From: Vibrio gangliei
GTDB taxonomy: Bacteria > Pseudomonadota > Gammaproteobacteria > Enterobacterales > Vibrionaceae
DNA: 64,000 nucleotides
Direction: 5' to 3'
Assembly: GCF_026001925.1 (NCBI RefSeq)
Contig: NZ_AP021869.1
Span: forward strand, 1,550,001 to 1,614,000
Below the pieces are notes generated by a model. It saw only the letters and a program-made list of their open reading frames with translations. It was not told the DNA's origin and did not search any database. Below are positions 47,290 to 56,944 of this stretch, one piece after another. The first letter of the stretch is position 1. The number at the start of each line of letters is the position of its first letter. Position numbers and translations under genes: made by a program.

Positions 47290-48453
47290 ATGGCGGTTCA
47301 TGTTGGAATCATAGATCAAGACCCCGTTCGTTTAATCACCCCACTTTTGGATAACCGCTCTGAATGTACTCACATGGCATTTATCGGTGACCATGAGCAA
47401 CTCGAAATGTATCAACGACTCGAAACCGTCGTCAGCTCTCGCGGGATCAGCTCTGAGTTTTTCGAAATCCCAAGTGCGGTTAATACTTCAGCTATAAAGG
47501 CAAAAGTCAAAGAACTCGCAGAACGTTTAAGAACACGTGATGACAAAATCTTTCTTAATGCCAGTTGTGGGTTAAGACACCGACTACTCTCGGTTTATGA
47601 AGTGATTCGCAGTTATAACTGGCCTATCTTTGTTGTTGAACCGTTTAGTGACAATCAATGCTGGCTGTATCCTGACAACCAACCTGAACAACAAGTACAA
47701 GACCATATTCGCATCAGTGATTATTTAACCATTTTCGGTGCTCGCAGCGAATTTCCAACCAATGAAATTCCAGCCCCACTTGATGCCAAATTACATGAAT
47801 TAGGTAAACGTTGGGCAGGTAATGCTTTGGAGCTTGGCCCAGGTCTTGCGACTCTAAACTACTTGGCTACAACCTGCCGTAAAGAGCAAAAACTGGATGT
47901 TGAACTAACCGAGAAACAACAAGGTTACCGTGAACTTGATATGTTAATCTCCGACTTAGTTGACATCGAACTTGCCACTTATGAAAACGGCATTCTCACC
48001 TTCTACAATGAAGATGCTCGCCGTTTCTCAAATGGTGAATGGTTGGAAAACCTTGTTCACAATACGGTACGTGAAATTCAAGATGAATTGCCCACAATTC
48101 AAGATCACTCTTTAAACGTGCAAGTGTACCGTGAAAGTGGTAGTCGCGAAGTGCGTAATGAATTAGATGTAGCGACAGTGGTCAACAATAAGCTGCATAT
48201 TATTGAATGTAAAACCAAAGGCATGCGTGATGATGGTGACGATACCTTATACAAACTGGAGTCGTTACGTGATTTACTCGGTGGCTTACAGGCTCGGGCT
48301 ATGCTCGTGAGCTTCCGACCAATGCGTCACAATGATATTTCTCGTGCCCAAGATCTTGGGTTAGCATTAATTGGTCCAGATGAACTCAAAGATCTGAAAA
48401 GCTATCTCACGGCTTGGTTTAATGAGGCTGGCGGTCACGAAGAGAATTTATAA
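47290..48453 (+). CDS. DUF1887 CARF-nuclease protein (VC1899/Card1-like)
   Basis: 387 aa from ATG 47290 (AAGGA 8 bases upstream; the ATG at 47269 lacks a Shine-Dalgarno). The first ~130 residues form a CARF-like Rossmann domain (VHVGIIDQDPVR; FLNASCGLRHRLL), followed by a winged-helix-like linker and a PD-(D/E)XK nuclease with Asp293 (ELDVAT) and Glu306-x-Lys308 (IIECKTK). It is the family of V. cholerae VC1899 and of type III CRISPR effectors Card1/Can2, which are activated by cyclic oligoadenylate. No CRISPR array or cas gene is in the window, so its activator here is unknown. Confidence 0.85.
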   Translation: MAVHVGIIDQDPVRLITPLLDNRSECTHMAFIGDHEQLEMYQRLETVVSSRGISSEFFEIPSAVNTSAIKAKVKELAERLRTRDDKIFLNASCGLRHRLLSVYEVIRSYNWPIFVVEPFSDNQCWLYPDNQPEQQVQDHIRISDYLTIFGARSEFPTNEIPAPLDAKLHELGKRWAGNALELGPGLATLNYLATTCRKEQKLDVELTEKQQGYRELDMLISDLVDIELATYENGILTFYNEDARRFSNGEWLENLVHNTVREIQDELPTIQDHSLNVQVYRESGSREVRNELDVATVVNNKLHIIECKTKGMRDDGDDTLYKLESLRDLLGGLQARAMLVSFRPMRHNDISRAQDLGLALIGPDELKDLKSYLTAWFNEAGGHEENL

Positions 48454-48497
48454 CTTTCGCTTTATGAGACAAAACCCAAAGCGAAGCCCGCAACAAC

Positions 48498-48530
48498 AAA
48501 GCCCAATGATCGACATCATTGGGCTTTTTT
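48498..48530 (+). terminator. Terminator after the DUF1887 gene
   Basis: AAGCCCAATGAT-CGAC-ATCATTGGGCTT, a perfect 12-bp stem followed by T-run. Confidence 0.9.
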
Positions 48531-48572
48531 ATATGATTAATGCGCTGGATTTATAAAATTTCTATTTTACTT

Positions 48573-49343
48573 TTACAGTAATTTTCTCGCCGCATTCACT
48601 ACCACTTCGATCGAGCGAGTTTCTGCTTGTTTTAGCGTCTCATGATCTGGGATTTCATCTTTACTACGGTTCACAATCACACCGGCAACACAGCCCGCTT
48701 TAAGACCAGAACTCGCACACATGGTCAGCAACGTTGCCGACTCCATTTCAAAGTTCAACACGCCCATTTCTTGCCATTCTTTCATTGAACCCTGAAAGCG
48801 TGATACGACACGACCAGTAAAGGTATCGTAGCGTTCTTGGCCTGGGTAGAACGTATCGCTTGATGCTGTGACACCAGTATGTACTGTGCAACCCACTTCT
48901 TGCGCAGATTGTTTCATCGCAGTGGCAACATCAAAATCCGCTACAGCAGGGAATTCCATTGGAGCAAAATGCAAACTTGCCCCATCTAAGCGTACAGAGC
49001 CGGTGGTGACAATCATATCACCCACATTCAAATGAGGTTGAATCGCCCCTGTTGTACCCACACGCAAGAAAGTACGAACACCAAGTTGCGCCAACTCTTC
49101 TACCGCAATAGAGGTTGATGGGCCACCAATACCGGTAGAACATACCACAACAGACTTACCATCAAGTTTCGCACGAAATACCGTGTATTCACGGTGACTA
49201 GCTAAAAACTCAGGCTCATCCATTAACTTAGCAATTTTTTCTACACGCGCTGGATCGCCCGGAATAATTGCAAGCGTTGCGCCATTTAAATCTTGTTTGT
49301 TCACGCCTAGGTGGAATACGTTTTGAGAATCGGTTGGTGCCAC
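48573..49343 (-). CDS. udp: Uridine phosphorylase Udp
   Basis: 256 aa. It cleaves uridine to uracil and ribose-1-phosphate. The frame extends to 49463, but GTG 49343 ([14 protein letters not shown]) has AAGGAG 6 bases upstream and aligns with E. coli Udp (253 aa). [35 protein letters not shown] and [10 protein letters not shown] are the phosphate, nucleoside and base-binding motifs. A CRP site lies 82 bases upstream, as expected from udp regulation in E. coli. Confidence 0.95.
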   Translation of the reverse strand: MAPTDSQNVFHLGVNKQDLNGATLAIIPGDPARVEKIAKLMDEPEFLASHREYTVFRAKLDGKSVVVCSTGIGGPSTSIAVEELAQLGVRTFLRVGTTGAIQPHLNVGDMIVTTGSVRLDGASLHFAPMEFPAVADFDVATAMKQSAQEVGCTVHTGVTASSDTFYPGQERYDTFTGRVVSRFQGSMKEWQEMGVLNFEMESATLLTMCASSGLKAGCVAGVIVNRSKDEIPDHETLKQAETRSIEVVVNAARKLL

Positions 49344-49424
49344 AATGTGCTCCTTAGTTATCGTCTGCCAGAGGGTTTGGCTAAAAAAGATGTTGCTACT
49401 GTAATGCCGCCGCATCGCTATTAA

Positions 49425-49440
49425 CGTGATTAAACTCACA
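49425..49440. promoter_or_regulatory. CRP site upstream of udp
   Basis: Minus-strand TGTGA-GTTTAA-TCACG matches TGTGA-N6-TCACA at 9 of 10 positions, 82-97 bases before the udp start; udp is a CRP/CytR target in E. coli. Confidence 0.65.
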
Positions 49441-49532
49441 TCATCAATGCAACATGTATACATAATAAATCAGCTAAACGGTTGCCATCACATTTTAATT
49501 CACTTCAGTTGAGGTTCATCATTTGAACCAAT

Positions 49533-49558
49533 AAAAAAGGCCGCATCGATATGCGACC
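49533..49558 (-). terminator. Terminator after the CBS-domain gene
   Basis: On the minus strand GGTCGCAT-ATCG-ATGCGGCC followed by TTTTTT; a strong hairpin between the CBS gene and the udp upstream region. Confidence 0.85.
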
Positions 49559-49597
49559 CAACAATCTGGTGTAGATTACACTATACCCGAGTGACGA

Positions 49598-50014
49598 TTA
49601 TAGTTGATGCTTGAAGCTCTTATCTAGATTATCGCTAATGGCTTTGAGCACTTCTCGGCGAGAAATAATCCCCACCAATTTCTTATTCTCAACCACAGGA
49701 TAAACTTTAGGTTTACCTTCTTGCATCATGTTCGCCAACTCAATAACCGACATTTCAGGGCTAATAGTAAATGCGTCTTTACGCATACAATCACCCACAG
49801 AGTGCGTATCTTGGCAATGATAGCTCACCTGAATTAAACGATTGAGTAAATCTTGTTCTGATAAAAAACCGACCACTTCATTTTTTTCATTCACCACAGG
49901 CCCCCCAATATTTTGGGCGGCTAGCACTTTTTCCAAAGCAATCGGCAATGTCATATCAACACTAAAGGTGACGGCTCTTGGGCGCATATAATCTCGAACT
50001 TTTAACGATGCCAT
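49598..50014 (-). CDS. CBS-pair domain protein
   Basis: 138 aa made of two CBS domains (RDYMRPRAVTFSVDMTLPIAL; DCMRKDAFTISPEMSVIEL, GIISRREVLKAI). ATG 50014 with GGAG 6 bases upstream is preferred to TTG 50020. Such proteins bind adenine nucleotides and regulate partner enzymes; the partner is not evident here. It is a single gene with its own terminator. Confidence 0.88.
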   Translation of the reverse strand: MASLKVRDYMRPRAVTFSVDMTLPIALEKVLAAQNIGGPVVNEKNEVVGFLSEQDLLNRLIQVSYHCQDTHSVGDCMRKDAFTISPEMSVIELANMMQEGKPKVYPVVENKKLVGIISRREVLKAISDNLDKSFKHQL

Positions 50015-50140
50015 AAACAACTCCTTTTATTTTGTATTTATCAGGGGCTTTCGTTTTATGTAGCACATTTGGCTTGTTCTTTAAGTGTCGCCTAATTTCT
50101 TGATTTTACTAAATGGATTGCGTCAATTTTGTTAATAGCT

Positions 50141-50191
50141 GTTGCCAATGACACGTTTATCTAGGCCCAAAGACCCTACGTCATTGGCAAC
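50141..50191. repeat. Inverted repeat after the GNAT-nitrilase gene
   Basis: GTTGCCAATGAC (50141-50152) and GTCATTGGCAAC (50180-50191) form a perfect 12-bp stem with a 27-base loop and no T-tail; it could still end or stabilise the transcript of the upstream minus-strand gene. Confidence 0.6.
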
Positions 50192-50204
50192 ATTAGGACG
50201 AAAG

Positions 50205-51749
50205 TTACTTCTTCGCGCGGTTATTCACTGGTGAGAATTTATACAACTCGGGGCGTCGATGTTTGAGGTTGGTCACTGAACCTTCACTATGTAGCATTTT
50301 CAGTTTCGATAAGTCCACATCGGCATAAATCATCATCTCCGTATTCGGATCGGCTTCAGCAATGATGGCATCATGAGGGAAATATACATCCGATGGAGAG
50401 AACACCGCCGATTGCGCGTATTGAATATCGACGTTATCAACGCGAGGCAAATTACCGACACTACCACTGATTGCGACATAGCATTCATTTTCAATCGCCC
50501 TTGCCTGCGCACAAATGCGAACACGTAAGTAACCATTCTTGGTATCTGTCCAAAACGGCACAAACAAAATTTGAATACCTTGCTCAGCTAGCATCCTTCC
50601 TAATTCAGGGAATTCGACGTCGTAACAAATTAAGATACCAACTTTACCGGCATCCGTTTCCATCACACGAACTTTATCGCCACCTTCAATTACCCAATCC
50701 CACTCTTCATGTGGCGTGATATGGATTTTATATTGCTCTTCGATGATTCCGTCACGGTGTAACATGTATGCAATATTGTACATCTTTCCGTCACGCATCA
50801 CAGGCAAACTACCAGCAATGATATTGATGTTATAAGTGACCGCTAGGTGGGAGAATCGTTGAATAATTTCATCTGAATACTCACTTAAATAACGCATCGC
50901 TTCCACCGAGCGTAAATCCGGAGCCAGCCCCATTAGTGGCGCACTGAAAAACTCTGGGAATAAAGCAAAATCCGATTGGTAATTCGCAAGAGAAGTAATG
51001 AAGAATTCCGCTTGGTTCACCAAATCATCTAATGACATGACATGACGCATTTGCCATTGCACCACCCCAATGCGGACAATGTTTTTTTCCGTCGCGTGAA
51101 TGGAAGCCACTTCTTCTTCGTAAAAAATGTTATCCCACTCTAACAACGTGCCGTAACCTTGCGATTTTTCATCTTCAGGTAAATAACCACGCATCAAACG
51201 TTTTACATCGAAATCGTTAGATAATTGGAAGGATAAAATAGGATCGTGAATCTCTTGGCGTTTCACTTTATCGATGTATTCACTGACTTTCATCTCATCG
51301 GAATACTTTTTAAAACCAGGGATACGGCCACCGGTCAAAATGGCTTTCAAATTATTGGCGCGGCACATTTCTTTACGAGCTTCGTACAAACGACGCCCTA
51401 AGCGCAAGCCACGATAATCTGGGTGCACAAATACATCCAGACCATACAATGCATCCCCTTTCGAATTATGCTGAACCACATCATTCTCGTTGACCAAATC
51501 GCTGTTTTTATGCGGAAGAGAAAAACGGCTGTACGCCACTTTCATGGTCAACGCTGCCGCGACCATACGGCCGTTATCTTCAATGCAAACTTGGCCATCT
51601 GGAAACTGCGTAATCAAATCACGAATAGTCGATTCAGGCCAGGCACCACCCACATCAGGAAAGACGAGATCCATCAATGCGGCCAGTTCTTCGTAATCTT
51701 CAGGAGTGACCGTTCTTAAATTTAACAGCGGGGTATTATTTTCATCCAT
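50205..51749 (-). CDS. GNAT-nitrilase/amidohydrolase fusion protein
   Basis: 514 aa from ATG 51749 (GGAG 9 bases upstream; the frame opens five codons earlier). Residues 1-~215 form a GNAT acetyltransferase (VHPDYRGLRLGRRLYEAR); residues ~230-514 form a carbon-nitrogen hydrolase with Glu in ALFPEFFSAP, Lys in EEQYKIHITPHEEWDW and Cys in GILICYDVEFPE, the Glu-Lys-Cys triad. Such fused proteins are found across proteobacteria; the reaction has not been assigned. No obvious operon partners. Confidence 0.9.
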   Translation of the reverse strand: MDENNTPLLNLRTVTPEDYEELAALMDLVFPDVGGAWPESTIRDLITQFPDGQVCIEDNGRMVAAALTMKVAYSRFSLPHKNSDLVNENDVVQHNSKGDALYGLDVFVHPDYRGLRLGRRLYEARKEMCRANNLKAILTGGRIPGFKKYSDEMKVSEYIDKVKRQEIHDPILSFQLSNDFDVKRLMRGYLPEDEKSQGYGTLLEWDNIFYEEEVASIHATEKNIVRIGVVQWQMRHVMSLDDLVNQAEFFITSLANYQSDFALFPEFFSAPLMGLAPDLRSVEAMRYLSEYSDEIIQRFSHLAVTYNINIIAGSLPVMRDGKMYNIAYMLHRDGIIEEQYKIHITPHEEWDWVIEGGDKVRVMETDAGKVGILICYDVEFPELGRMLAEQGIQILFVPFWTDTKNGYLRVRICAQARAIENECYVAISGSVGNLPRVDNVDIQYAQSAVFSPSDVYFPHDAIIAEADPNTEMMIYADVDLSKLKMLHSEGSVTNLKHRRPELYKFSPVNNRAKK

Positions 51750-51958
51750 AAATTTATGCTCCATAACAATCTATAAATTCATTATGCAGACTCGAAATAT
51801 AAATTCCACCACTCTAATCCACATTACTTGAAAATCAGCAGCTTATACATTCACTAAGTGAGTACTATTTGCTCCTTCCGTATATTTTTCATTCAGCAGC
51901 TTTGCTATCATGCGCGCATTACCTCCCAATTCAACACTCATGGTTCAACATTTACGCA

Positions 51959-53143
51959 ATGAAAAAACTACTTTATTCACTGTTCCCAGGCAATCAGCCA
52001 GATCAAACGTCGGTCTCCCTACTATTTACTTGCTTTTTCGTAGGAATAGCAGGCGCATTTACCATGCCGACCATGAGTTTATTCATTTCTGAAGAAGTCG
52101 GAGCGCGCCCTTATTTGATCGGTGTTTTTTTCATGGTAATGACGATTTCCGGTGTCATTGTGAGCCAAATTATTGGTTGGTGGTCAGATCAAGGTATAGA
52201 CCGAAAACGACTCATTTTAATCTGTAACATGATGGGAGCGATTGGTTTCATTATTTTTGCCTTCAATCGTAATTACTGGGTGCTTTTGGTGACTTCCGCT
52301 GTTTTCATTAGCGCTACGTCAGCTTCTATACCACAGGTGTTTGCTCTCGCTCGTGAAATACTAGACAGAAACACACGCCCCTCTGAAACGTTCAGTTCTC
52401 TGCTTCGCGCGCAAATTTCATTAGGTTGGGTAATCGGCCCTCCTATTGCATTTATGATCGCGACCGGCGTAGGTTTTACTCAGCTATTTTTATTAGCCGC
52501 CAGTATGTTCATCATTCTGTGTGCAGTCACGTATTTAACCCTACCGCAAATGGACCCTACGCCTAAGCATACTCATTTTGACCCAAGCGATTCTATTTGG
52601 CGTGACAAAAACATCATCTTACTGGCGTTGTCTTTTGTATTCATGTACTGCTCAAACAACATGTACATCATCAGCATGCCTCTTTACATTACTCACGACA
52701 TGCAGCTCGATTCTTCTGTTGCAGGGATCATGATGGGTACCGCCGCGTTAATTGAGATTCCAATTATGCTGCTTTCCGGTCGTTATGCGCTTAAATTTGG
52801 TAAGAAGAAGATGATCACTGCCGCCATTTTAGCAGGCAGCCTGTTCTACGTTGGCGTGATCCTTAACAGCAGTTTTGTTGGCTTTGTTTTATTACAATTC
52901 TTAAATGGTATTTTTATTGGCGTAACCGCGGCTTTAGGGATCTCTTATTTCCAAGATTTAAAACCGAAGAAAATGGGACAAATCACCACGTTGTACTCCA
53001 ACGCCATTAAAACCGGTGGCGTATTAGGTGGTGTTTTAGCTGGCATGATTGCGGATATTTTTAGCTTTGAGATGGTGTTTTGGGCATCGTTGGTACTTAG
53101 CCTGATGTCCTTTCTTACGATTCTAAAAGTGCGTGATGTGTAA
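51959..53143 (+). CDS. MFS sugar efflux transporter, SetA/SetB-like
   Basis: 394 aa from ATG 51959 (MKKLLYSLFPGNQ), close to the length of E. coli SetA (392 aa); the frame extends upstream to 51869 without family similarity and the Shine-Dalgarno at 51959 is weak, so the start is uncertain. About 12 membrane segments; MFS loop 2-3 motif SQIIGWWSDQGIDRKRLI. It probably exports sugars or sugar analogues. The flanking genes give no further clue. Confidence 0.82.
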   Translation: MKKLLYSLFPGNQPDQTSVSLLFTCFFVGIAGAFTMPTMSLFISEEVGARPYLIGVFFMVMTISGVIVSQIIGWWSDQGIDRKRLILICNMMGAIGFIIFAFNRNYWVLLVTSAVFISATSASIPQVFALAREILDRNTRPSETFSSLLRAQISLGWVIGPPIAFMIATGVGFTQLFLLAASMFIILCAVTYLTLPQMDPTPKHTHFDPSDSIWRDKNIILLALSFVFMYCSNNMYIISMPLYITHDMQLDSSVAGIMMGTAALIEIPIMLLSGRYALKFGKKKMITAAILAGSLFYVGVILNSSFVGFVLLQFLNGIFIGVTAALGISYFQDLKPKKMGQITTLYSNAIKTGGVLGGVLAGMIADIFSFEMVFWASLVLSLMSFLTILKVRDV

Positions 53144-53256
53144 CAGTCCGTCCTCCTGAACCGTCCTATATGAATTAGAGACACATTTTTTATGTGGTTT
53201 ATATTATCGAAATATTTAGTTACATTGATATAAATTAAGTTTTACAGGGGTGAGTT

Positions 53257-54102
53257 ATGCAAAAGGCACTGGTAGTGGAAGGCGGAGCGATGCGTGGGAT
53301 CTTTTCTGCAGGTGTGCTTGACCATTTTCTCGACAATCAATATCAACCCTTTGATTTTTGTATTGGTGTCTCAGCTGGCTCAACAAGCCTTGCCGCTTGG
53401 ATCACTCAGCAACAACGCCGAACTTATACGGTGATTACTGACTACTCTTGTCGCCCAGAATTTATTGATTTCAAACGTTTTGTTCGTGGTGGCCATTGGC
53501 TTGATCTGGATTGGCTGTGGGATATTACCATCAAAGAAATTCCAATTGATATTGACGCTCTTCACCATCAAACCATTCCTTTTTATGTCGTCACAACCAA
53601 CATTCAATCTGGACAGGCACACTATATTCAATCGACATCAGATAATGTGATTGAACTATTAAAGGCATCTTGCTCTGTACCTTTGGCCTACCGAGATTTT
53701 CCCGTGATTGATGGCATGTCGATGACAGATGGTGGCGTCGCCGATTCTATTCCTGTTGAGCAAGCCTATAAAATGGGTGCCAAAGACATTACTGTGATTT
53801 TATCTCGCCCACTTGGCTATCAAAAAAAGCCGTCGAAAGCACCATGGCTCACTCGTAAGTTTTTAGCTCAAACACCAAACTTAGCGGAAGCGGCACTGAA
53901 ACGCGCCGAAAACTACAACAAAAGCATCGAATTTATTCAATCTCCTCCGCCAGATTGCAACATTACGGTGATAGCGCCACCTGCAGATTTTCCGGTTGGT
54001 CGTTTAACCAAAGATTTAAATAAGCTCGATATGGGTTATGAAATGGGCATAAGTGCAGCAAAACAAGTACTGCAACGGCACCAGCTCGCCGCTACTGCCT
54101 AG
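53257..54102 (+). CDS. Patatin-like phospholipase (YjjU-like)
   Basis: 281 aa. Patatin fold with oxyanion segment VVEGGAMRGIFSAGV, nucleophile elbow G-V-S-A-G (CIGVSAGSTS) and catalytic Asp in MTDGGVADSIP. Function as lipid acyl hydrolase is expected; related cytosolic proteins include E. coli YjjU. No signal peptide. GGGG upstream of ATG 53257. Confidence 0.88.
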   Translation: MQKALVVEGGAMRGIFSAGVLDHFLDNQYQPFDFCIGVSAGSTSLAAWITQQQRRTYTVITDYSCRPEFIDFKRFVRGGHWLDLDWLWDITIKEIPIDIDALHHQTIPFYVVTTNIQSGQAHYIQSTSDNVIELLKASCSVPLAYRDFPVIDGMSMTDGGVADSIPVEQAYKMGAKDITVILSRPLGYQKKPSKAPWLTRKFLAQTPNLAEAALKRAENYNKSIEFIQSPPPDCNITVIAPPADFPVGRLTKDLNKLDMGYEMGISAAKQVLQRHQLAATA

Positions 54103-54116
54103 CTTATTAGTATCCA

Positions 54117-54180
54117 CAAGGCTTAGTCCCCCAGAAAGCTTAGTTTCCAAAAGGCTTAGTCTTAAAAAATACTTAGCCTC
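54117..54180. repeat. Short imperfect tandem repeat between patatin gene and eamA
   Basis: Four imperfect units of about 16-18 bases around the core AGGCTTAGTC / AAGCTTAGTTT / AGGCTTAGTC / TACTTAGCC. No gene function is apparent. Confidence 0.5.
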
Positions 54181-54223
54181 ACCAATTAACGTTATTGCTC
54201 CACACATTTTTCAAGGAAGAAAT

Positions 54224-55126
54224 ATGAATGCACGCAGTCTTGGCCTCATTTTATTGGTGGTGTTTGTTTGGGGCATTAACTTTGTCGTTATTACCATCGG
54301 GGTAAAAGAAATCCCACCTTTCTTTATGGCAGGGCTACGTTTTTCGTTTCTCGCTTTCCCATTAGTTTGTTTCTTGCCTAAACCCGAAGTGCCGACTCGC
54401 TGGTTGATTGCTTATGGTATGACCATCAGTTTTGGTCAATTCGCCTGCTTATTTTATGCACTGTATATTGGGATGCCTTCTGGTCAAGCATCGCTCATTT
54501 TGCAATCACAAGTTTTTGTTACCGCCCTTCTTGGTGTGATCATTTATCAAGATAAACTCACTCCGCTGCAATTATTTGGCGGAGTCTTAGCCCTCGCTGG
54601 CATCGGACTATTATTGTATGGGGTTTTAGAAACCAACATTTCGATCCTAGGTTATGTCTTTACTTTTGCCGCGGCCTGCTCTTGGGGCGTGGGTAATTTA
54701 TGTAATCGCACCATTTCTATGCGCTATCAGAACACCAATATGATGCAATTAGTTGTTTGGGGAGCGCTGGTGCCTATCATTCCATTTTTCTTTATCAGCT
54801 TTTTGCTCGAAGACCATCAACAGATCGCTTACGCAGTGACTCACCCAAGCCTGTCGGCCATACTGGCATTAGCTTATTTAATCTTAGCGGCATCCCTATT
54901 TGGCTACACCGTTTGGGGCCTATTAATCGCAAAACATGGCACCGCCAACGTAGTCCCATTTGCGCTACTGGTGCCAGTTGTTGGGCTGTTTTCTGGTTGG
55001 ATTTTCTTAGGCGAAACACTTAACTTGATTCAAGCACTTGGTTGTTTAGTTATAATCTCTGGCCTGAGCATTTATTCTTTTCACAACAAACTGCGCCAGG
55101 TGGCTTTACGCGAAAGGACGCAATAA
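54224..55126 (+). CDS. eamA: EamA-type cysteine/O-acetylserine exporter
   Basis: 300 aa from ATG 54224 (AAGGAAG upstream); the frame opens earlier at 54053 inside the patatin gene and the repeat, which is rejected. Ten membrane segments in two EamA halves; close to E. coli EamA over its length (LVVFVWGINFVVI; TISFGQFACLF; AAACSWGVGNL). It belongs to the drug/metabolite transporter superfamily; the substrate here is by homology. Confidence 0.85.
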   Translation: MNARSLGLILLVVFVWGINFVVITIGVKEIPPFFMAGLRFSFLAFPLVCFLPKPEVPTRWLIAYGMTISFGQFACLFYALYIGMPSGQASLILQSQVFVTALLGVIIYQDKLTPLQLFGGVLALAGIGLLLYGVLETNISILGYVFTFAAACSWGVGNLCNRTISMRYQNTNMMQLVVWGALVPIIPFFFISFLLEDHQQIAYAVTHPSLSAILALAYLILAASLFGYTVWGLLIAKHGTANVVPFALLVPVVGLFSGWIFLGETLNLIQALGCLVIISGLSIYSFHNKLRQVALRERTQ

Positions 55127-55269
55127 ATCAGCGAGTAAAAATAAGCGATACCCAGTGGCATCAAGGTGCAGAATTCAGAGCTATCATTCACGCTTTTTAA
55201 ATAAGTTGATTGTATTTATTGACATTTCACTTATCTTAAACGCACGTTTAACTTTAAAGGATGAAGGTA

Positions 55270-55701
55270 ATGACAAACTTATTAGATGGCTTTCCTGTGG
55301 TCACAGAAATTCCTGTTGCTTGGGGTGAAATGGATGCGCTACAGCACGTCAATAACGTCACTTATTTTCGCTATTTTGAAACGGCTCGAATCGACTATTT
55401 CAAACACATCGACATGATGGAAAATATCGCCATCACCCAAATCGGCCCCGTCGTCAGTGAAACCAGCTGCCGTTATAAAATCCCGGTAACCTTTCCTGAC
55501 ACTTTGCTCGTCGGCTCCAAAATTACCGATTTACAAGACGACCGATTCACCATGAAGTATCAGATCGTAAGTAAAAAAATGAATAAGGTCACAACATTAG
55601 GTAGTGCAACCGTGGTGATGTTTGATTTTAAAACCAACCAGAAAGCCAACCTCTCACCTGAAATTTTAGCGACCATCCAACAATTGGAAAATTTACGCTA
55701 A
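55270..55701 (+). CDS. Hot-dog fold acyl-CoA thioesterase (4HBT type)
   Basis: 143 aa from ATG 55270 with AAAGG 9 bases upstream (a further ATG at 55261 directly abuts the Shine-Dalgarno). The 4-hydroxybenzoyl-CoA thioesterase signature WGEMDALQHVNNVTYFRYFE holds the catalytic Asp and the helix start. Small cytosolic thioesterase of YbgC/FadM type with unknown acyl substrate. Confidence 0.88.
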   Translation: MTNLLDGFPVVTEIPVAWGEMDALQHVNNVTYFRYFETARIDYFKHIDMMENIAITQIGPVVSETSCRYKIPVTFPDTLLVGSKITDLQDDRFTMKYQIVSKKMNKVTTLGSATVVMFDFKTNQKANLSPEILATIQQLENLR

Positions 55702-55704
55702 ATA

Positions 55705-55718
55705 ACCTCAGCTGAGGT
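55705..55718. promoter_or_regulatory. 14-bp palindrome upstream of qmcA (with a related copy)
   Basis: ACCTCAGCTGAGGT is a perfect palindrome starting 4 bases after the thioesterase stop. A related CTCAACTGAGGT lies near 55929-55940, 46 bases before qmcA. The pair may be operators. The remaining sequence 55702-55986 shows no gene. Confidence 0.4.
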
Positions 55719-55986
55719 CAAATCTTTCTTTCGAGTGGAGTTAAACACCGACTCCGCTCAATCTCCCTGCTATCAAGTTTCTATTATTTAAGAAACTTCT
55801 CATTCAACGACATTAAACCCTCTTTTTATTCGCATTTTTTCAAAACAAACAAGCTAATTACAATAAAACCCCTTAATATGTCGGTATTTTCTATTTGCCT
55901 GTTTTCATATTTGCCATACAGCTGATCTCAACTGAGGTTAGGTACACAAAGATGCACAGGTCACTTACTTATATTAGGAAGATATT

Positions 55987-56934
55987 ATGAACGACCCTCT
56001 TGATCTTATATTGAATAACTTGGTGTTAATTGTCGCTTTCGTTTTGGTGCTTGTTATCCTCAAAAGCGGGATCAAGTTTGTTCCGCAAAACCAAGCCTGG
56101 GTAGTAGAACGATTTGGGAAATTCCACTCGACCAAATTAGCCGGTATTAACTTTATTATTCCTTTTATCGACCGTGTGGCTGCAATCCGTAGCTTGAAAG
56201 AGCAGGCTCAAGATGTCCCTTCTCAATCAGCCATTACAAAAGATAACATTTCGTTAGTTGTCGATGGTGTGCTCTACTTCCGCGTTCTTGACCCGTACAA
56301 AGCAACCTACGGTGTGGATGATTATGTCTTTGCCGTCACCCAATTAGCTCAAACCACCATGCGTTCTGAACTGGGTAAAATGGAGCTGGATAAAACGTTT
56401 GAAGAGCGTGATTTGCTGAACACAAACATCGTGTCGGCGATTAATGTAGCGTCAGAACCTTGGGGCATCCAAGTTTTACGTTATGAGATTAAAGATATTG
56501 TTCCGCCTCAATCCATCATGGAATCCATGGAAGCGCAAATGAAAGCTGAGCGTGTGAAACGTGCTCAAATTTTGGAATCAGAAGGTGACCGTCAAGCCGC
56601 CATCAACGTTGCTGAAGGTAAAAAACAAGCGCAAGTATTAGCCGCTGAAGCAGATAAAACCGAACAAATTCTAAAAGCAGAAGGTGAAGCGAAAGCTATT
56701 ATTGCGGTTGCCAACGCACAAGCTGAAGCGCTAAAAACCATCGGTGATGCGGCCAATACTGAAGAAGGTCAAAAAGCGATTCAACTGGACTTGGCCACCA
56801 AAGCGATTGAAGCGAAACATGCGATTGCTAAAGAATCTTCTGTGGTACTCTTACCAGAAAATGGAACCGATGCCAGCTCATTAGTGGCGCAAGGCATGTC
56901 AATTATCAATACTTTGAATAAACACCAATCTTAA
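55987..56934 (+). CDS. qmcA: SPFH/Band 7 stomatin-like protein QmcA
   Basis: 315 aa. One N-terminal membrane anchor (LVLIVAFVLVLVILKSGIKFV), SPFH domain with VVERFGKFH and EQAQDVPSQSAITKDN, then a long coiled coil rich in Ala/Glu/Lys (KAEGEAKAIIAVANAQAEAL). It forms membrane microdomain assemblies, possibly controlling proteolysis. Paired with the NfeD gene 10 bases downstream, as usual. Confidence 0.93.
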   Translation: MNDPLDLILNNLVLIVAFVLVLVILKSGIKFVPQNQAWVVERFGKFHSTKLAGINFIIPFIDRVAAIRSLKEQAQDVPSQSAITKDNISLVVDGVLYFRVLDPYKATYGVDDYVFAVTQLAQTTMRSELGKMELDKTFEERDLLNTNIVSAINVASEPWGIQVLRYEIKDIVPPQSIMESMEAQMKAERVKRAQILESEGDRQAAINVAEGKKQAQVLAAEADKTEQILKAEGEAKAIIAVANAQAEALKTIGDAANTEEGQKAIQLDLATKAIEAKHAIAKESSVVLLPENGTDASSLVAQGMSIINTLNKHQS

Positions 56935-56944
56935 GGTTAATGCT

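Noticed and set aside
47290..48453. Type III CRISPR system around the CARF-nuclease
   Set aside because: No repeat-spacer array and no cas genes are present in the window.
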